NCBI RefSeq assembly: GCF_022919155.1
Contig: NZ_CP095045.1
Span: 806,001-870,000, forward strand
Direction of reading: 5' to 3'
Length of the DNA: 64,000 nt
Source: Leucobacter allii
Lineage (GTDB): Bacteria > Actinomycetota > Actinomycetes > Actinomycetales > Microbacteriaceae
Positions 1 to 17,297 of the stretch are shown in pieces (the first letter of the stretch is position 1; each line of letters opens with the position of its first letter). The notes below the pieces were generated by a model, which had not been told where the DNA came from, searched no databases, and saw only the letters and a program-made list of their open reading frames with translations. The translations under genes were made by a program, and so were the position numbers.

Positions 1-546
1 GAGCAGCATCCATCCGAGCGCCGCGAGCGCGACGGCGCGCTCCGCTCGGCGTCCCAGCCGCTCCGAACCCAGAGCCACGAGCGCGGCGGACACCGCGAGC
101 GCCGCCGCTCCCATCGAGTGGCCCGAGGGGTAGGAGGTGCCGTGGCTCTCGTAGAGCTGGTCCCAGGGGCGGGGCCGGAGCACGAGCGACTTCCCGAGTT
201 CCGAGAGGAGCACGCCGAGCAGCGCCGCGGTCGCGATCGCCGCGGCGTCCCGTGGGCGGCGCAGCGCGCAGCAGAGCGCGGCCGCGATGCCCGCACACGC
301 CGCGGCTCCGGCGCCGCCGCCGAGCTGCGCGAGGAAGACGGCGATCGCGGAGGCCGGTGAGCCGGGGGAGACCGAGGCGACGCCGTGCCACCACTCGTCG
401 ACGGGAAGCGGTCCCGGGTGCGTCAGGCGGAGGACGGCGCCGAACGCCGCCACCGCGACGAGGCCGAGCACGGCGGCGCCGACGGCGATGCCCGACGGCC
501 CGGAGCGGTCGGAGCGGTCGCGGAGCGGTGCGGCGGATCTCCCCAT
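1..546 (-). CDS. PAP2-family membrane phosphatase, 3' part outside window
   Basis: Reading leftwards from an ATG at 546-544, 182 codons stay open to the window edge. The product has hydrophobic segments near residues 20-40 and 65-115. It carries the first two signature motifs of the PAP2 superfamily (lipid phosphatases such as undecaprenyl-pyrophosphate or phosphatidate phosphatases): KSLVLRPRPWD, followed by YPSGHSMGA with the catalytic-region Ser-Gly-His. The third motif (SRxxxGxHxxxD) would lie beyond base 1, so the gene is partial and its substrate cannot be assigned. A TAGCGT hexamer sits exactly 6 bases upstream of the ATG, which fits a leaderless transcript. It is divergent from rpoB. 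Confidence 0.82.
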   Translation of the reverse strand, partial: MGRSAAPLRDRSDRSGPSGIAVGAAVLGLVAVAAFGAVLRLTHPGPLPVDEWWHGVASVSPGSPASAIAVFLAQLGGGAGAAACAGIAAALCCALRRPRDAAAIATAALLGVLLSELGKSLVLRPRPWDQLYESHGTSYPSGHSMGAAALAVSAALVALGSERLGRRAERAVALAALGWMLL

Positions 547-552
547 CCCGAT

Positions 553-558
553 ACGCTA
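553..558 (-). promoter_or_regulatory. Leaderless -10 hexamer of the PAP2 gene
   Basis: On the minus strand TAGCGT ends 6 bases before the ATG. That would place the transcription start at the A of the start codon, the spacing seen at several other genes in this window. No clear -35 is seen. Confidence 0.45.
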
Positions 559-673
559 GCGAAGCCGCCTGAGCGGCACGCCGTTGCGCGCGCAGCGGTC
601 ATCCAGGATGCGCTGGACAGACGATAACGATGGTGTTACAGTTGATAGTTGCACTACGGACACCAGTATGCCT

Positions 674-684
674 TCATATAGCGG
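674..684 (+). promoter_or_regulatory. Candidate rpoB promoter element shared with rpoA
   Basis: TCATATAGCGG upstream of rpoB contains a TATAGC -10-like hexamer. The identical 11-mer occurs 25-35 bases upstream of rpoA (32828-32838). No good -35 lies 16-18 bases upstream in either case; a TTGCAC at 649-654 is 22 bases away. The 5' leader to the rpoB start would be about 110 bases. The assignment as a promoter is tentative. Confidence 0.4.
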
Positions 685-795
685 TAGGCCCCGGGAGCTG
701 GCGCGCAAGCGCAGATGAGCCTCGCCCGCGTGATCCGATGCAATTCTCGCAAGACCAGGTCAACCGGCCCGACGGGGCCCACGGAGGTAGTTTCC

Positions 796-4293
<3,498 letters not shown>

Positions 4294-4335
4294 GCCGGTC
4301 AGACGACAACTTTCCAGATTCCCAAGGAGAACATT

Positions 4336-8229
<3,894 letters not shown>

Positions 8230-8241
8230 TCCGGTGCCCCG

Positions 8242-8281
8242 GGGAACGGGCGTCCGCACTCCGGTGCGGGCGCCCGTTCCC
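8242..8281 (+). terminator. rpoBC intrinsic-type terminator
   Basis: An 18-bp stem (one G-T pair) with a TCCG loop begins 12 bases after the rpoC stop and is followed by a short GTTTC tract. The position and GC-rich stem fit termination of the rpoBC transcript. Confidence 0.75.
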
Positions 8282-8421
8282 GTTTCCCGGCGGAGTCCCG
8301 CTCGGGATCGCGGCAACACGGCGCGCTGTGCGGCCGACGCGGAGGTGTGCTTGTACTGTGGCGGCAGAATGCATGCGCCGGGCGACCCTGGCGCGCCGGC
8401 ACTGCAACGAGAGGTGAAGCG

Positions 8422-9444
8422 ATGAGCGAGGACCGCGAGACCCCCGCACCCCGAGCCGCGGAGGCCGCGGAGCCGTCGAACCCGGGCGCTCCCGTCGAGG
8501 AGTCGGAGGCCAGCCGCACGGAGGTGCTCCGCGCCGTCGAGCGCGCGACGCAGCAGCCGGAGGAGGAGGCGGCCGGCGAGCCGGCGCCCGCCGCCGCGGC
8601 GGCCGGCGCGCCGGCGGACGAGCCCACGGCCGCCCCCGAGGCCGCCGACGCGGAGACGGCGGTCGCGGCCGACCCCGAGGCCGCGGAGACGGCCAGGCGC
8701 CAGGCCATCTCCGAGGTCGACACGCAGCTCGATCTGGAGAAGCCGGATCTCACGGCGCCCCGGGAGCCGCTGACCCCGCTCGACGACCTGCCCTCGGCCG
8801 CGGAGCCCCCCGTGCGCGACGGCGAGATCCGCATCAGCGCAGACCACCCGATGGCCGCGCTCTACACGCAGACCCCGGTGCCGCCCGATCTCCGGGGCAA
8901 CCGGGGCGCCGGCGTGCTCATCGCACTGCTCGCGACCGTCGGCTTCGCGATCGTCTACGCCGGGGTGCTCGCGCTCTGGCTCGCTCCGCACTACCCGCCC
9001 TCCGCCTTCGTGACGGACGGCCTCGTGCCGTGGCTGACCTCGCTTCCGGTCATCGCCGCCGCCGTCGCCTTCTTCGTCGGCCTCGTGCTCCTCGTGCTCG
9101 TCGTCGGTCGCGCGGGGTGGTGGGCGTACGTGCTCGGCGGCTTCGCGGTGGCCGCGCTCGTGTGGGCCGCCGCGACGGCGTCGCTCGCCTACTTCGGCAC
9201 GCCGGACGAGACCCCGCAGGAGATGATCGGCGGCGCGCTGGGCGGCTTCGACAACCTCCCCGAGATCCTGAACCGCTTCGGCCTCACCGTGCCGACGCTC
9301 GCGGCCGCGCTCGTCGCACGCGAGGCGACGGTCTGGTTCGGCGCCTGGATCGGGGCGCGCGGGCGGCGGATGAAGCTGCGGAACGCGGAGGCGCTCGCCG
9401 AGTACGAGGCGGCCCTCGCCGAGGTGCAGGCGAAGCGGCCATGA
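8422..9444 (+). CDS. Hypothetical membrane protein with long acidic Ala-rich N-terminus
   Basis: 340 residues from ATG 8422, preceded by GAGAGGTGAAG. I do not recognise a family. Residues 1-150 are low-complexity and rich in Ala, Glu and Pro, so probably disordered and cytoplasmic. Four hydrophobic segments follow, near residues 164-186, 209-232, 237-260 and 290-307, then a short charged tail rich in Ala, Glu and Arg. The stop overlaps the start of the next membrane protein by 4 bases, so they are almost certainly co-transcribed and may act together. It lies between rpoC and rpsL, separated from each by a hairpin or promoter. A -10-like TACTGT at 8354-8359 could serve the trio. No function is assigned. 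Confidence 0.8.
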   Translation: MSEDRETPAPRAAEAAEPSNPGAPVEESEASRTEVLRAVERATQQPEEEAAGEPAPAAAAAGAPADEPTAAPEAADAETAVAADPEAAETARRQAISEVDTQLDLEKPDLTAPREPLTPLDDLPSAAEPPVRDGEIRISADHPMAALYTQTPVPPDLRGNRGAGVLIALLATVGFAIVYAGVLALWLAPHYPPSAFVTDGLVPWLTSLPVIAAAVAFFVGLVLLVLVVGRAGWWAYVLGGFAVAALVWAAATASLAYFGTPDETPQEMIGGALGGFDNLPEILNRFGLTVPTLAAALVAREATVWFGAWIGARGRRMKLRNAEALAEYEAALAEVQAKRP

Positions 9445-9923
9445 CCTCGGGCCCTCGTCGCGGGGTCACCCGCGGCTACGTCGGGGGCCTGATCGTGGCC
9501 GCGCTCATCGTCGCCGCGGCGCTCGTGGTCGCGGTCTGGGGGCTGCTGGCGCTCGGCCTCGCGCGCGAGCCGGTCGCGAGCGAGACGCCCATCTGGGCGG
9601 CGCCGCTGATCCTCGCGCTCGCCCTCGGCGCGCTGGCCTGGGCGCTCTGGCGCCAGGCGATCGCGCTGCTGCGGGGCCGCAGGGCGCCCGCATGGGGCCT
9701 CGTCGTCGCGGCCTCGCTCGGCGCCTACGCGATCTGGTCCCTGGCCGGTCTCGGCGCCGGCATGCGGGTCGAGGAGACCTGGCTGAGCCCCTTCGCCGCG
9801 GCGCTCGTACCGATCTGGGCGGTCGCCGCGCTGCTGTTCTGGGCAGTGCTCGGGCGCCGCGTCTACACGGACCGCCCGCCGCCGCGCTGGCCGTGGGAGC
9901 GCGACGAGGACGGGGACGCCTGA
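9441..9923 (+). CDS. Hypothetical four-helix membrane protein
   Basis: 160 residues. The ATG at 9441 overlaps the previous stop codon (ATGA). Hydrophobic stretches near residues 14-38, 50-68, 85-106 and 115-137 suggest four membrane helices. The N-terminus is short and Arg-containing, and the C-terminus ends in a basic/aromatic segment followed by a Glu/Asp-rich end (RDEDGDA). No catalytic motif or recognised domain is visible. The tight coupling to the preceding membrane protein suggests a small membrane complex, but that is inference only. Confidence 0.75.
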   Translation: MTSGPRRGVTRGYVGGLIVAALIVAAALVVAVWGLLALGLAREPVASETPIWAAPLILALALGALAWALWRQAIALLRGRRAPAWGLVVAASLGAYAIWSLAGLGAGMRVEETWLSPFAAALVPIWAVAALLFWAVLGRRVYTDRPPPRWPWERDEDGDA

Positions 9924-9925
9924 GC

Positions 9926-10561
9926 GTGGCCGCGACGATCGAGGAGCGCGTGAACGTCGCCGTCGACGCCTGGCTGCGCTGGGTGCCCGGCTGGGCGCCC
10001 GGCACGCATCGCGGGCGCGCCCGGCTCTGCCGGCGATGCACCGGATCGCCGGTCCTCACGGCCGCGGGGATCGCGAACGACGTCCCGCACCAGGTCACCC
10101 ACGCCCTCGTCTCGCGGATGCAGCGCATCATCGACCGCCGGGTGGACGAGTTCACCGCGGACGAACTGCCGACCCTGCACGCCGAGCTCAGCGGGGAGGA
10201 GCTCTGGCGGACCCGGGGCTACGATCCCGCGGCGGGCCTCGCGCCGGAGTACGAGGGACTCGATCCGGATCCGGAGCCGGCGGAGGGCGACCAGCCGTTC
10301 CTCTTCACCCTCGCCGGGCTCGCGGAGGAGACGCGGCCCGAGCCGCCGCTGCCGCGTCCGCCCCTGAGCGCCGAGGAGAAGCAGCGACTGCGCCGGGAGA
10401 TCGAGCTCGCGGATCGCTGCGCGGAGGAGGCCGGGCGCGAGCTCTGCTTCGCCCTCGCCGCGCACCGACCGCGCATCCAGACCGCGATCTCGCGCTTCGT
10501 CGAACCGCAGGTCCGGGCCATGCTCGACGAGCTGAGCCGGAATCTCGAGCCGCCGCAGTGA
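9926..10561 (+). CDS. Hypothetical soluble protein
   Basis: 211 residues from GTG 9926, two bases after the preceding TGA. It has no membrane segment or signal peptide. It begins with an amphipathic region (TIEERVNVAVDAWLRWVPGW), then a Cys35-x-x-Cys38 pair. The C-terminal third is a Glu/Arg-rich helical region (about residues 145-205) that could form a coiled coil. I do not recognise the family. The reading frame is supported by position, tight linkage and biased codon use. It is the last gene of the trio before the rpsL promoter. Confidence 0.68.
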   Translation: MAATIEERVNVAVDAWLRWVPGWAPGTHRGRARLCRRCTGSPVLTAAGIANDVPHQVTHALVSRMQRIIDRRVDEFTADELPTLHAELSGEELWRTRGYDPAAGLAPEYEGLDPDPEPAEGDQPFLFTLAGLAEETRPEPPLPRPPLSAEEKQRLRREIELADRCAEEAGRELCFALAAHRPRIQTAISRFVEPQVRAMLDELSRNLEPPQ

Positions 10562-10612
10562 TCCGCGGCCGCCCGGGCCGTCGACCGCGTACGGGCCGGA
10601 CCCGATCCGGCA

Positions 10613-10642
10613 TTGCCAAAAGCGCCCTCCGGCGCTTATAGT
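10613..10642 (+). promoter_or_regulatory. rpsL promoter
   Basis: TTGCCA (-35) and TATAGT (-10) are separated by 18 bases. The sequence after the -10 (TGACTGTTGGTG) closely matches the region after the infA -10 and, less closely, that after the rplM -10. The leader to rpsL is about 210 bases. Confidence 0.78.
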
Positions 10643-10756
10643 TGACTGTTGGTGTGTTCCAACGGTTCCGTCGTGCCCGCACGTGGGGGCCGGGGAAGGC
10701 GCCACAGGGTCGCGCGCTCCATCAGGGGCGACACCCCCACGGCATACCTGCACTCC

Positions 10757-10805
10757 GCTCCGGCCCCGGTCGGAGCAGCAGGTCAGCGGCCGCGCAAGCG
10801 GCCGC
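10757..10805 (+). other. Structured 5' leader of rpsL
   Basis: Two stem-loops lie in the roughly 210-base leader: a 6-bp stem at 10757-10776 and an 8-bp GC-only stem capped by a GCAA tetraloop at 10786-10805 (the arms are two NotI-type sites). There is no T-run, so these are not classic terminators. A role in leader stability or ribosomal-protein feedback is possible but unproven. Elsewhere in 10643-10861 I see nothing but the ribosome-binding site AGGAG at 10852-10856. Confidence 0.45.
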
Positions 10806-10861
10806 ACATGCTCAACCATTGCAGCATTCCTGTCACCGTGCAGGACGAACTAGGAGAACCA

Positions 10862-11233
10862 TTGCCTACCATTCAGCAGTTGGTTCGCAAGGGCCGGACG
10901 CCGAAGGTCTCGAAGACCAAGGCTCCCGCTCTGAAGGCGAACCCGCAGCAGGCCGGGGTGTGCACCCGCGTCTACACCACCACGCCCAAGAAGCCGAACT
11001 CGGCGATGCGCAAGGTCGCTCGTGTGAAGCTCCGCAACGGCACCGAGGTCACCGCCTACATTCCGGGCGAGGGCCACAACCTGCAGGAGCACTCGCTGGT
11101 GCTCGTGCGCGGTGGTCGTGTCAAGGACCTCCCCGGTGTCCGTTACAAGATCGTGCGCGGCGCGCTCGACACGCAGGCGGTCAAGGACCGTCAGCAGGCT
11201 CGTAGCCGCTACGGTGCGAAGAAGGTGAAGTAA
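10862..11233 (+). CDS. rpsL: 30S ribosomal protein S12
   Basis: 123 residues, the usual length. The start is TTG at 10862, five bases after AGGAG, giving [12 protein letters not shown]; longer in-frame starts would add non-homologous sequence. The decoding-centre loops [16 protein letters not shown] and [17 protein letters not shown] carry Lys at the positions where streptomycin-resistance mutations occur in other bacteria, so this looks like a streptomycin-sensitive form. Its stop codon shares one base with the rpsG start. Confidence 0.98.
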   Translation: MPTIQQLVRKGRTPKVSKTKAPALKANPQQAGVCTRVYTTTPKKPNSAMRKVARVKLRNGTEVTAYIPGEGHNLQEHSLVLVRGGRVKDLPGVRYKIVRGALDTQAVKDRQQARSRYGAKKVK

Positions 11234-11703
11234 TGCCCCGTAAAGGTCCTGCTCCCAAGCGCCCCGTCGTCGCCGATCCCGTGTACGGCTCGCCCGTGGT
11301 GAGCCAGCTCGTCAACAAGATCCTGCTCGACGGCAAGAAGGGTCTCGCCGAGCGCATCGTTTACGGCGCGCTCGAGAACGTTGCCGAGAAGTCCGGTCAG
11401 GATGCGGTCACGGTCCTCAAGAAGGCGCTCGACAACGTGCGCCCCACCCTCGAGGTCCGTTCGCGTCGCGTCGGCGGCAGCACCTACCAGGTGCCCGTCG
11501 AGGTCAAGCCGCACCGCGCGAACACGCTCGCGCTCCGCTGGCTGACCAGCTACGCGAAGGCCCGTCGTGAGAACACGATGACCGATCGCCTCACCAACGA
11601 GATCCTCGACGCCTCCAACGGCCTCGGTGCCGCCGTGAAGCGCCGCGAGGACACGCACAAGATGGCCGAGTCGAACCGCGCGTTCGCTCACTACCGCTGG
11701 TAG
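11233..11703 (+). CDS. rpsG: 30S ribosomal protein S7
   Basis: 156 residues, standard for S7, the 16S rRNA 3'-domain assembly protein. It begins [11 protein letters not shown] and ends [12 protein letters not shown]. The TAATG overlap with rpsL indicates translational coupling. A hairpin at 11717-11747 follows, before fusA. Confidence 0.98.
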   Translation: MPRKGPAPKRPVVADPVYGSPVVSQLVNKILLDGKKGLAERIVYGALENVAEKSGQDAVTVLKKALDNVRPTLEVRSRRVGGSTYQVPVEVKPHRANTLALRWLTSYAKARRENTMTDRLTNEILDASNGLGAAVKRREDTHKMAESNRAFAHYRW

Positions 11704-11716
11704 TCCCGCAGCGGTC

Positions 11717-11747
11717 GGGCGGGGTCGCCGTCGTGGCGATCCCGCCC
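11717..11747 (+). terminator. Hairpin between rpsG and fusA
   Basis: A 13-bp stem (one G-T pair) with a 5-base GTCGT loop begins 14 bases after the rpsG stop. It has no T-run. It may attenuate read-through into fusA, which has its own ribosome-binding site but no obvious strong promoter in the 114-base gap. Confidence 0.5.
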
Positions 11748-11817
11748 GCCATCAGCGGGCGGCGCAGCGCGCCCGCGCACTGAAACTTCCCACCCCCCTT
11801 ATACGGAGGAGTCACCC

Positions 11818-13938
11818 GTGGCACAAGACGTGCTCACCGACCTGAGCAAGGTCCGCAACATCGGCATCATGGCCCACATCGATGCCGGCAAGACCACCAC
11901 GACCGAGCGCATCCTGTTCTACACGGGTGTCAACCACAAGCTGGGCGAGACCCACGACGGCGCTTCGACCACCGACTGGATGGAGCAGGAGAAGGAACGC
12001 GGCATCACGATCACCAGCGCCGCGGTGACCTGCTTCTGGAACCAGAACCAGATCAACATCATCGACACGCCGGGTCACGTCGACTTCACCGTCGAGGTGG
12101 AGCGCTCGCTCCGCGTGCTCGACGGCGCCGTCGCCGTCTTCGACGGCAAGGAGGGCGTCGAGCCCCAGTCCGAGACCGTCTGGCGCCAGGCCGACAAGTA
12201 CGGCGTCCCGCGCATCTGCTTCGTCAACAAGATGGACAAGATGGGCGCCGACTTCTACTTCACGGTCGACACCATCGTCAGCCGCCTCGGCGCCAAGCCG
12301 CTCGTGATGCAGCTCCCCATCGGCTCCGAGTCCGACTTCATCGGCGTCGTGGACCTGCTCTCGATGCAGGCCTTCGTCTGGGAGGGCGACGCCAAGGGCG
12401 ACGTGTCCCTGGGCGCGGCCTACGAGACGCAGGAGATCCCCGCCGAGCTCCGGGCCAAGGCCGAGGAGTACCGCGCGCAGCTGGTCGAGACGGTCGCCGA
12501 GACCGACGACGCGCTGCTCGAGAAGTTCTTCGGCGGCGAGGAGCTCACGATCGACGAGCTCAAGGCCGGCATCCGCAAGCTCGTCGTGAACAACGAGATC
12601 TACCCCGTCTACTGCGGCTCGGCCTTCAAGAACCGCGGCATCCAGCCGATGCTCGACGCGGTCGTCGACTTCCTCCCCAACCCGCTCGACATCGGCTCCA
12701 TCGAGGCGCACGATCCGCGCGACGAGGAGATCGTCATCGAGCGCAAGCCGTCGGCGGACGAGCCGTTCTCGGCGCTCGCGTTCAAGATCGCCGTGCACCC
12801 GTTCTTCGGCCGGCTCACCTACGTCCGCGTCTACTCGGGCCAGCTCGACTCCGGTGCCCAGGTCATCAACTCGACCAAGGGCAAGAAGGAGCGCATCGGC
12901 AAGATCTTCCAGATGCACGCGAACAAGGAGATGCCGGTCGACAGCCTCACCGCGGGCAACATCTACGCGGTGATCGGCCTCAAGGACACCACGACGGGCG
13001 ACACGCTCTCCGATCCGAGCAACCAGGTGGTGCTCGAGTCGATGACCTTCCCCGAGCCCGTGATCGAGGTGGCCATCGAGCCCAAGACCAAGGGCGACCA
13101 GGAGAAGCTCGGCGTCGCGATCCAGAAGCTCGCCGAGGAGGATCCGACCTTCCGCGTGAGCCTCAACGCGGAGACGGGCCAGACGGTCATCGCCGGCATG
13201 GGCGAGCTGCACCTCGACATCCTCGTGGACCGCATGAAGCGCGAGTTCAAGGTCGAGGCGAACGTGGGCAAGCCCCAGGTCGCCTACCGCGAGACCATCC
13301 GCCGCGAGGTGCCGAAGTACGACTACACCCACAAGAAGCAGACCGGCGGCTCCGGTCAGTTCGCGAAGGTGCAGATCTCGCTCGCCCCGCTCGACGCGGA
13401 AGAGGCCGGCGACAAGACCTACGAGTTCGAGGACAAGGTGACCGGCGGCCGCGTGCCGCGCGAGTACATCCCCTCGGTCGACGCGGGCATCCAGGACGCG
13501 ATGCAGTACGGCATCCTGGCCGGCTTCCCGGTCGTCAACGTCAAGGCGCAGCTGCTCGACGGCCAGTACCACGACGTCGACTCCTCGGAGATGGCGTTCA
13601 AGATCGCCGGCTCCATGGCCTTCAAGGAGGCCGCCCGCCTCGCGCAGCCCGTGCTGCTCGAGCCGATGATGGCCGTCGAGGTCCGCACGCCCGAGGAGTA
13701 CATGGGCGACGTCATCGGCGATCTGAACTCGCGTCGCGGGCAGGTGCAGTCGATGGAGGACGCGTCGGGCGTCAAGGTCGTCCGCGCGCTCGTCCCGCTG
13801 TCCGAGATGTTCGGGTACATCGGCGATCTGCGGTCCAAGACCAGCGGTCGCGCGGTGTTCTCGATGACCTTCGATTCCTACGCTGAGGTGCCGAAGGCCG
13901 TGGCCGAGGAGATCGTTCAGAAGGCTAAGGGCGAGTAA
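11818..13938 (+). CDS. fusA: Translation elongation factor G
   Basis: 706 residues; a GTPase that drives ribosomal translocation. The GTG start at 11818 follows GGAGG (11806-11810). The G-domain motifs are [12 protein letters not shown] (G1), a switch region ending [17 protein letters not shown] (G3) and NKMDK (G4). Domain IV/V sequence follows with SGGQFAKV-type residues ([13 protein letters not shown]) near 500. There is no sign of truncation or duplication. It is followed by a terminator-like hairpin and then tuf. Confidence 0.98.
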   Translation: MAQDVLTDLSKVRNIGIMAHIDAGKTTTTERILFYTGVNHKLGETHDGASTTDWMEQEKERGITITSAAVTCFWNQNQINIIDTPGHVDFTVEVERSLRVLDGAVAVFDGKEGVEPQSETVWRQADKYGVPRICFVNKMDKMGADFYFTVDTIVSRLGAKPLVMQLPIGSESDFIGVVDLLSMQAFVWEGDAKGDVSLGAAYETQEIPAELRAKAEEYRAQLVETVAETDDALLEKFFGGEELTIDELKAGIRKLVVNNEIYPVYCGSAFKNRGIQPMLDAVVDFLPNPLDIGSIEAHDPRDEEIVIERKPSADEPFSALAFKIAVHPFFGRLTYVRVYSGQLDSGAQVINSTKGKKERIGKIFQMHANKEMPVDSLTAGNIYAVIGLKDTTTGDTLSDPSNQVVLESMTFPEPVIEVAIEPKTKGDQEKLGVAIQKLAEEDPTFRVSLNAETGQTVIAGMGELHLDILVDRMKREFKVEANVGKPQVAYRETIRREVPKYDYTHKKQTGGSGQFAKVQISLAPLDAEEAGDKTYEFEDKVTGGRVPREYIPSVDAGIQDAMQYGILAGFPVVNVKAQLLDGQYHDVDSSEMAFKIAGSMAFKEAARLAQPVLLEPMMAVEVRTPEEYMGDVIGDLNSRRGQVQSMEDASGVKVVRALVPLSEMFGYIGDLRSKTSGRAVFSMTFDSYAEVPKAVAEEIVQKAKGE

Positions 13939-13950
13939 CTCCGCCCGCTG

Positions 13951-13979
13951 CGGGCGGCGGGATCTCCTCCCGCCGCCCG
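13951..13979 (+). terminator. fusA terminator hairpin
   Basis: A perfect 12-bp GC stem with a TCTCC loop begins 12 bases after the fusA stop. It is followed by ACACC rather than a T-run. It separates fusA from tuf, which has its own candidate promoter around 14017-14022 (TAACAT). Confidence 0.65.
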
Positions 13980-14102
13980 ACACCCCGCTCAGGTCGCGTT
14001 CACCGTCCCGAGCTTGTAACATAGGTACACAAACCCCGTGCCCGTGCCTCTTCGAAACCGTCGGAGAGAAGCGGGTGCAACGACGTCCTGAGGAGGACCA
14101 TA

Positions 14103-15296
<1,194 letters not shown>

Positions 15297-15341
15297 GGTC
15301 TCAGACCTCGTGTGACCCGCGGCTCCTGCAGCCGCGCAGTC

Positions 15342-15373
15342 GGAACCCCCGGGAGGACACTCCCGGGGGTTCC
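15342..15373 (+). terminator. tuf terminator
   Basis: A perfect 13-bp stem (left arm 15342-15354, right arm 15361-15373) with a 6-base loop, 45 bases after the tuf stop. A smaller GCGGCT hairpin precedes it. The arrangement fits the end of the tuf transcript. Confidence 0.75.
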
Positions 15374-15497
15374 GCGCGTTCCGGGGCGGTTTCGCCGCGG
15401 GCGGCCGCGCTGCGCGGATCCGCAGCGGGATCGCGGTATCCTCGATGCAGCCCCTGTGGGGCGACGCTTCGCGACGAGCACAGGGAATGGAGGACGC

Positions 15498-17297
15498 GTG
15501 CCGCAGACCGCCGGTGAACGGATCGCCCACTTCGCCCGTCAGTACGGCCTGCTGTTCCTGCTGGACGCGGCGGCCTGGGCGGTGGGGATCCTCGCGGCCC
15601 TCGTGCTCCGCTTCGACTTCGAGCTCTTCCGCATCCACTGGGGGTGGACGCTCGCGGTGATCGGCGTGACGGTGGCGCTGCAGCTCGCGGCCGGCTGGGT
15701 CTTCTGGCTCTACCGCAACCGCTACGCGATCGGCTCCTTCGACGAGGTGCGCGCGCTCGTCATCGACATCACCGCCGTGATGGTCGTCGCCTGGGTCTTC
15801 GCGTACCTCGTCGGCTACGGCAACGGCATCCCGCGCAGCGCACTCATCATCGCGGCCCCCATCACCTTCAGCCTCATGGGCGTCGCCCGCTACGTGCTCA
15901 GGCTCTACGCCGAGCGCCAGCTCATGCCGGGCGCCGAGGCGGAGCGCGTGCTCATCTACGGCGCCGGGTACCTGGGCGTGCAGACGGTGAAGCGCCTGCT
16001 CACCGATGCCGCGGGCGCGGCCCTGCCTGTCGGCTTCATCGACGACGATCCCGCCAAGCGGCACCAGGACGTGCGCGGTGTGCGGGTGCTCGGCGGCTTC
16101 GACGACCTCGCCGACGCGATCCGGGAGACCCGGGCGACGAAGCTCATCGTGTGCATCGGCGACGCCGACGCCGCGCTGATGCGTCGCGTCGACCGCGCCG
16201 CGGATCGCGCGGGCATCTCCGCGCTCGTGCTGCCGCCGCTCGACCAGATCCTCAACAACGTCTCCGCGATCTCCGACGTCCGCCAGCTCTCGATCGAGGA
16301 TCTCATCGGCCGGCACCCCGTGCGGCTCGAGACGGAGTCGATCGCGTCCTACCTGCAGGGGAGGCGCGTGCTCGTGACGGGAGCGGGCGGGTCGATCGGC
16401 GCCGAGCTCTGCCGGCAGCTCGTCCGCTTCGCCCCCGACGAGCTCATCATGCTCGACCGGGACGAGACCGCGCTGCAGGAGACGCAGCTGTCCATCAGCG
16501 GCCACGGGCTGCTGGACACGAGCGACGTGGTGCTCGCGGACATCCGCGATGCCGACGCCCTCCGCCTGCTGTTCGCCGAGCGCCGCCCGGAGGTCGTGTT
16601 CCACGCCGCCGCGCTCAAGCACCTGCCGATGCTCGAGCAGTACCCCGACGAGGCGTGGAAGACCAACGTGCTCGGCACGCTCAACGTCCTCCGCGCGGCC
16701 CGGGGCGCGGGCGTCGGCACCTTCGTGAACGTCTCGACCGACAAGGCCGCGAACCCGACGAGCGTCCTCGGCCACTCCAAGCGCGTCGCGGAGAAGCTCA
16801 CGGCCTGGATGGCGGAGCAGACGGGGGAGCGCTACCTGTCCGTCCGATTCGGCAACGTCATCGGCAGCCGGGGCTCGATGCTGCCGACCTTCCGGAAGCT
16901 CATCGACGCCGGCGGACCGCTCACGGTGACGCACCCCGAGGTGACGCGGTTCTTCATGACGATCCCCGAGGCCTGCCAGCTCGTGATCCAGGCGGGGGGC
17001 ATCGGGCGGCCGGGCGAGGTGCTCATCCTCGACATGGGGGAGCCCGTGAGCATCCTCGACGTCGCCAAGCGGATGATCGCGCAGTCCGGCAAGCCCGTCG
17101 AGATCGTGTTCACGGGGCTGCGGCACGGCGAGAAGCTCCACGAGGAGCTCATCGGCGTCGGGGAGGGCGACGAGCGCCCCTTCCATCCGAAGATCACGCA
17201 CGCGCACGTCGACACGATCGCGCCCGAGGTACTCGATCACGAGGGCTGGATCGCCCGGATGGATCTCACCCGAGAGGCCGAGGAGCGCGTGCAGTGA
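15498..17297 (+). CDS. CapD/FlaA1-like nucleotide-sugar dehydratase/epimerase, membrane-bound
   Basis: 599 residues from GTG 15498, preceded by GGAGG; longer in-frame starts cover the tuf-downstream spacer. It has four membrane helices in residues 15-125, then a CoA-binding-like Rossmann fold (YGAGYLGVQ near 153), then a short-chain dehydrogenase domain with TGAGGSIGAELC near 293. The family acts on UDP-linked sugars in surface-polysaccharide synthesis. The usual YxxxK pair is replaced, as in CapD/WbpM-type enzymes: here STDKAANPTSVLGHSKR has Leu where many relatives have Met. The stop overlaps the next gene by 4 bases, forming a two-gene polysaccharide unit between tuf and rpsJ. Confidence 0.88.
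   Translation: MPQTAGERIAHFARQYGLLFLLDAAAWAVGILAALVLRFDFELFRIHWGWTLAVIGVTVALQLAAGWVFWLYRNRYAIGSFDEVRALVIDITAVMVVAWVFAYLVGYGNGIPRSALIIAAPITFSLMGVARYVLRLYAERQLMPGAEAERVLIYGAGYLGVQTVKRLLTDAAGAALPVGFIDDDPAKRHQDVRGVRVLGGFDDLADAIRETRATKLIVCIGDADAALMRRVDRAADRAGISALVLPPLDQILNNVSAISDVRQLSIEDLIGRHPVRLETESIASYLQGRRVLVTGAGGSIGAELCRQLVRFAPDELIMLDRDETALQETQLSISGHGLLDTSDVVLADIRDADALRLLFAERRPEVVFHAAALKHLPMLEQYPDEAWKTNVLGTLNVLRAARGAGVGTFVNVSTDKAANPTSVLGHSKRVAEKLTAWMAEQTGERYLSVRFGNVIGSRGSMLPTFRKLIDAGGPLTVTHPEVTRFFMTIPEACQLVIQAGGIGRPGEVLILDMGEPVSILDVAKRMIAQSGKPVEIVFTGLRHGEKLHEELIGVGEGDERPFHPKITHAHVDTIAPEVLDHEGWIARMDLTREAEERVQ

Noticed and set aside
118-627. Several short plus-strand frames at the window start
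   Set aside because: They are the antisense of the PAP2 gene, whose motifs KxxxxxxRPR and PSGH are clear on the minus strand.
715-795. Earlier ATG start for rpoB at 715
   Set aside because: It lacks a ribosome-binding site and adds 27 unconserved residues; TTG 796 has GGAGGT at correct spacing and gives the usual N-terminus.
10786-10805. Possible CRISPR or attachment site from the paired GCGGCCGC octamers
   Set aside because: Only two copies with a 4-base GCAA spacer; it folds as a simple tetraloop hairpin in the rpsL leader.
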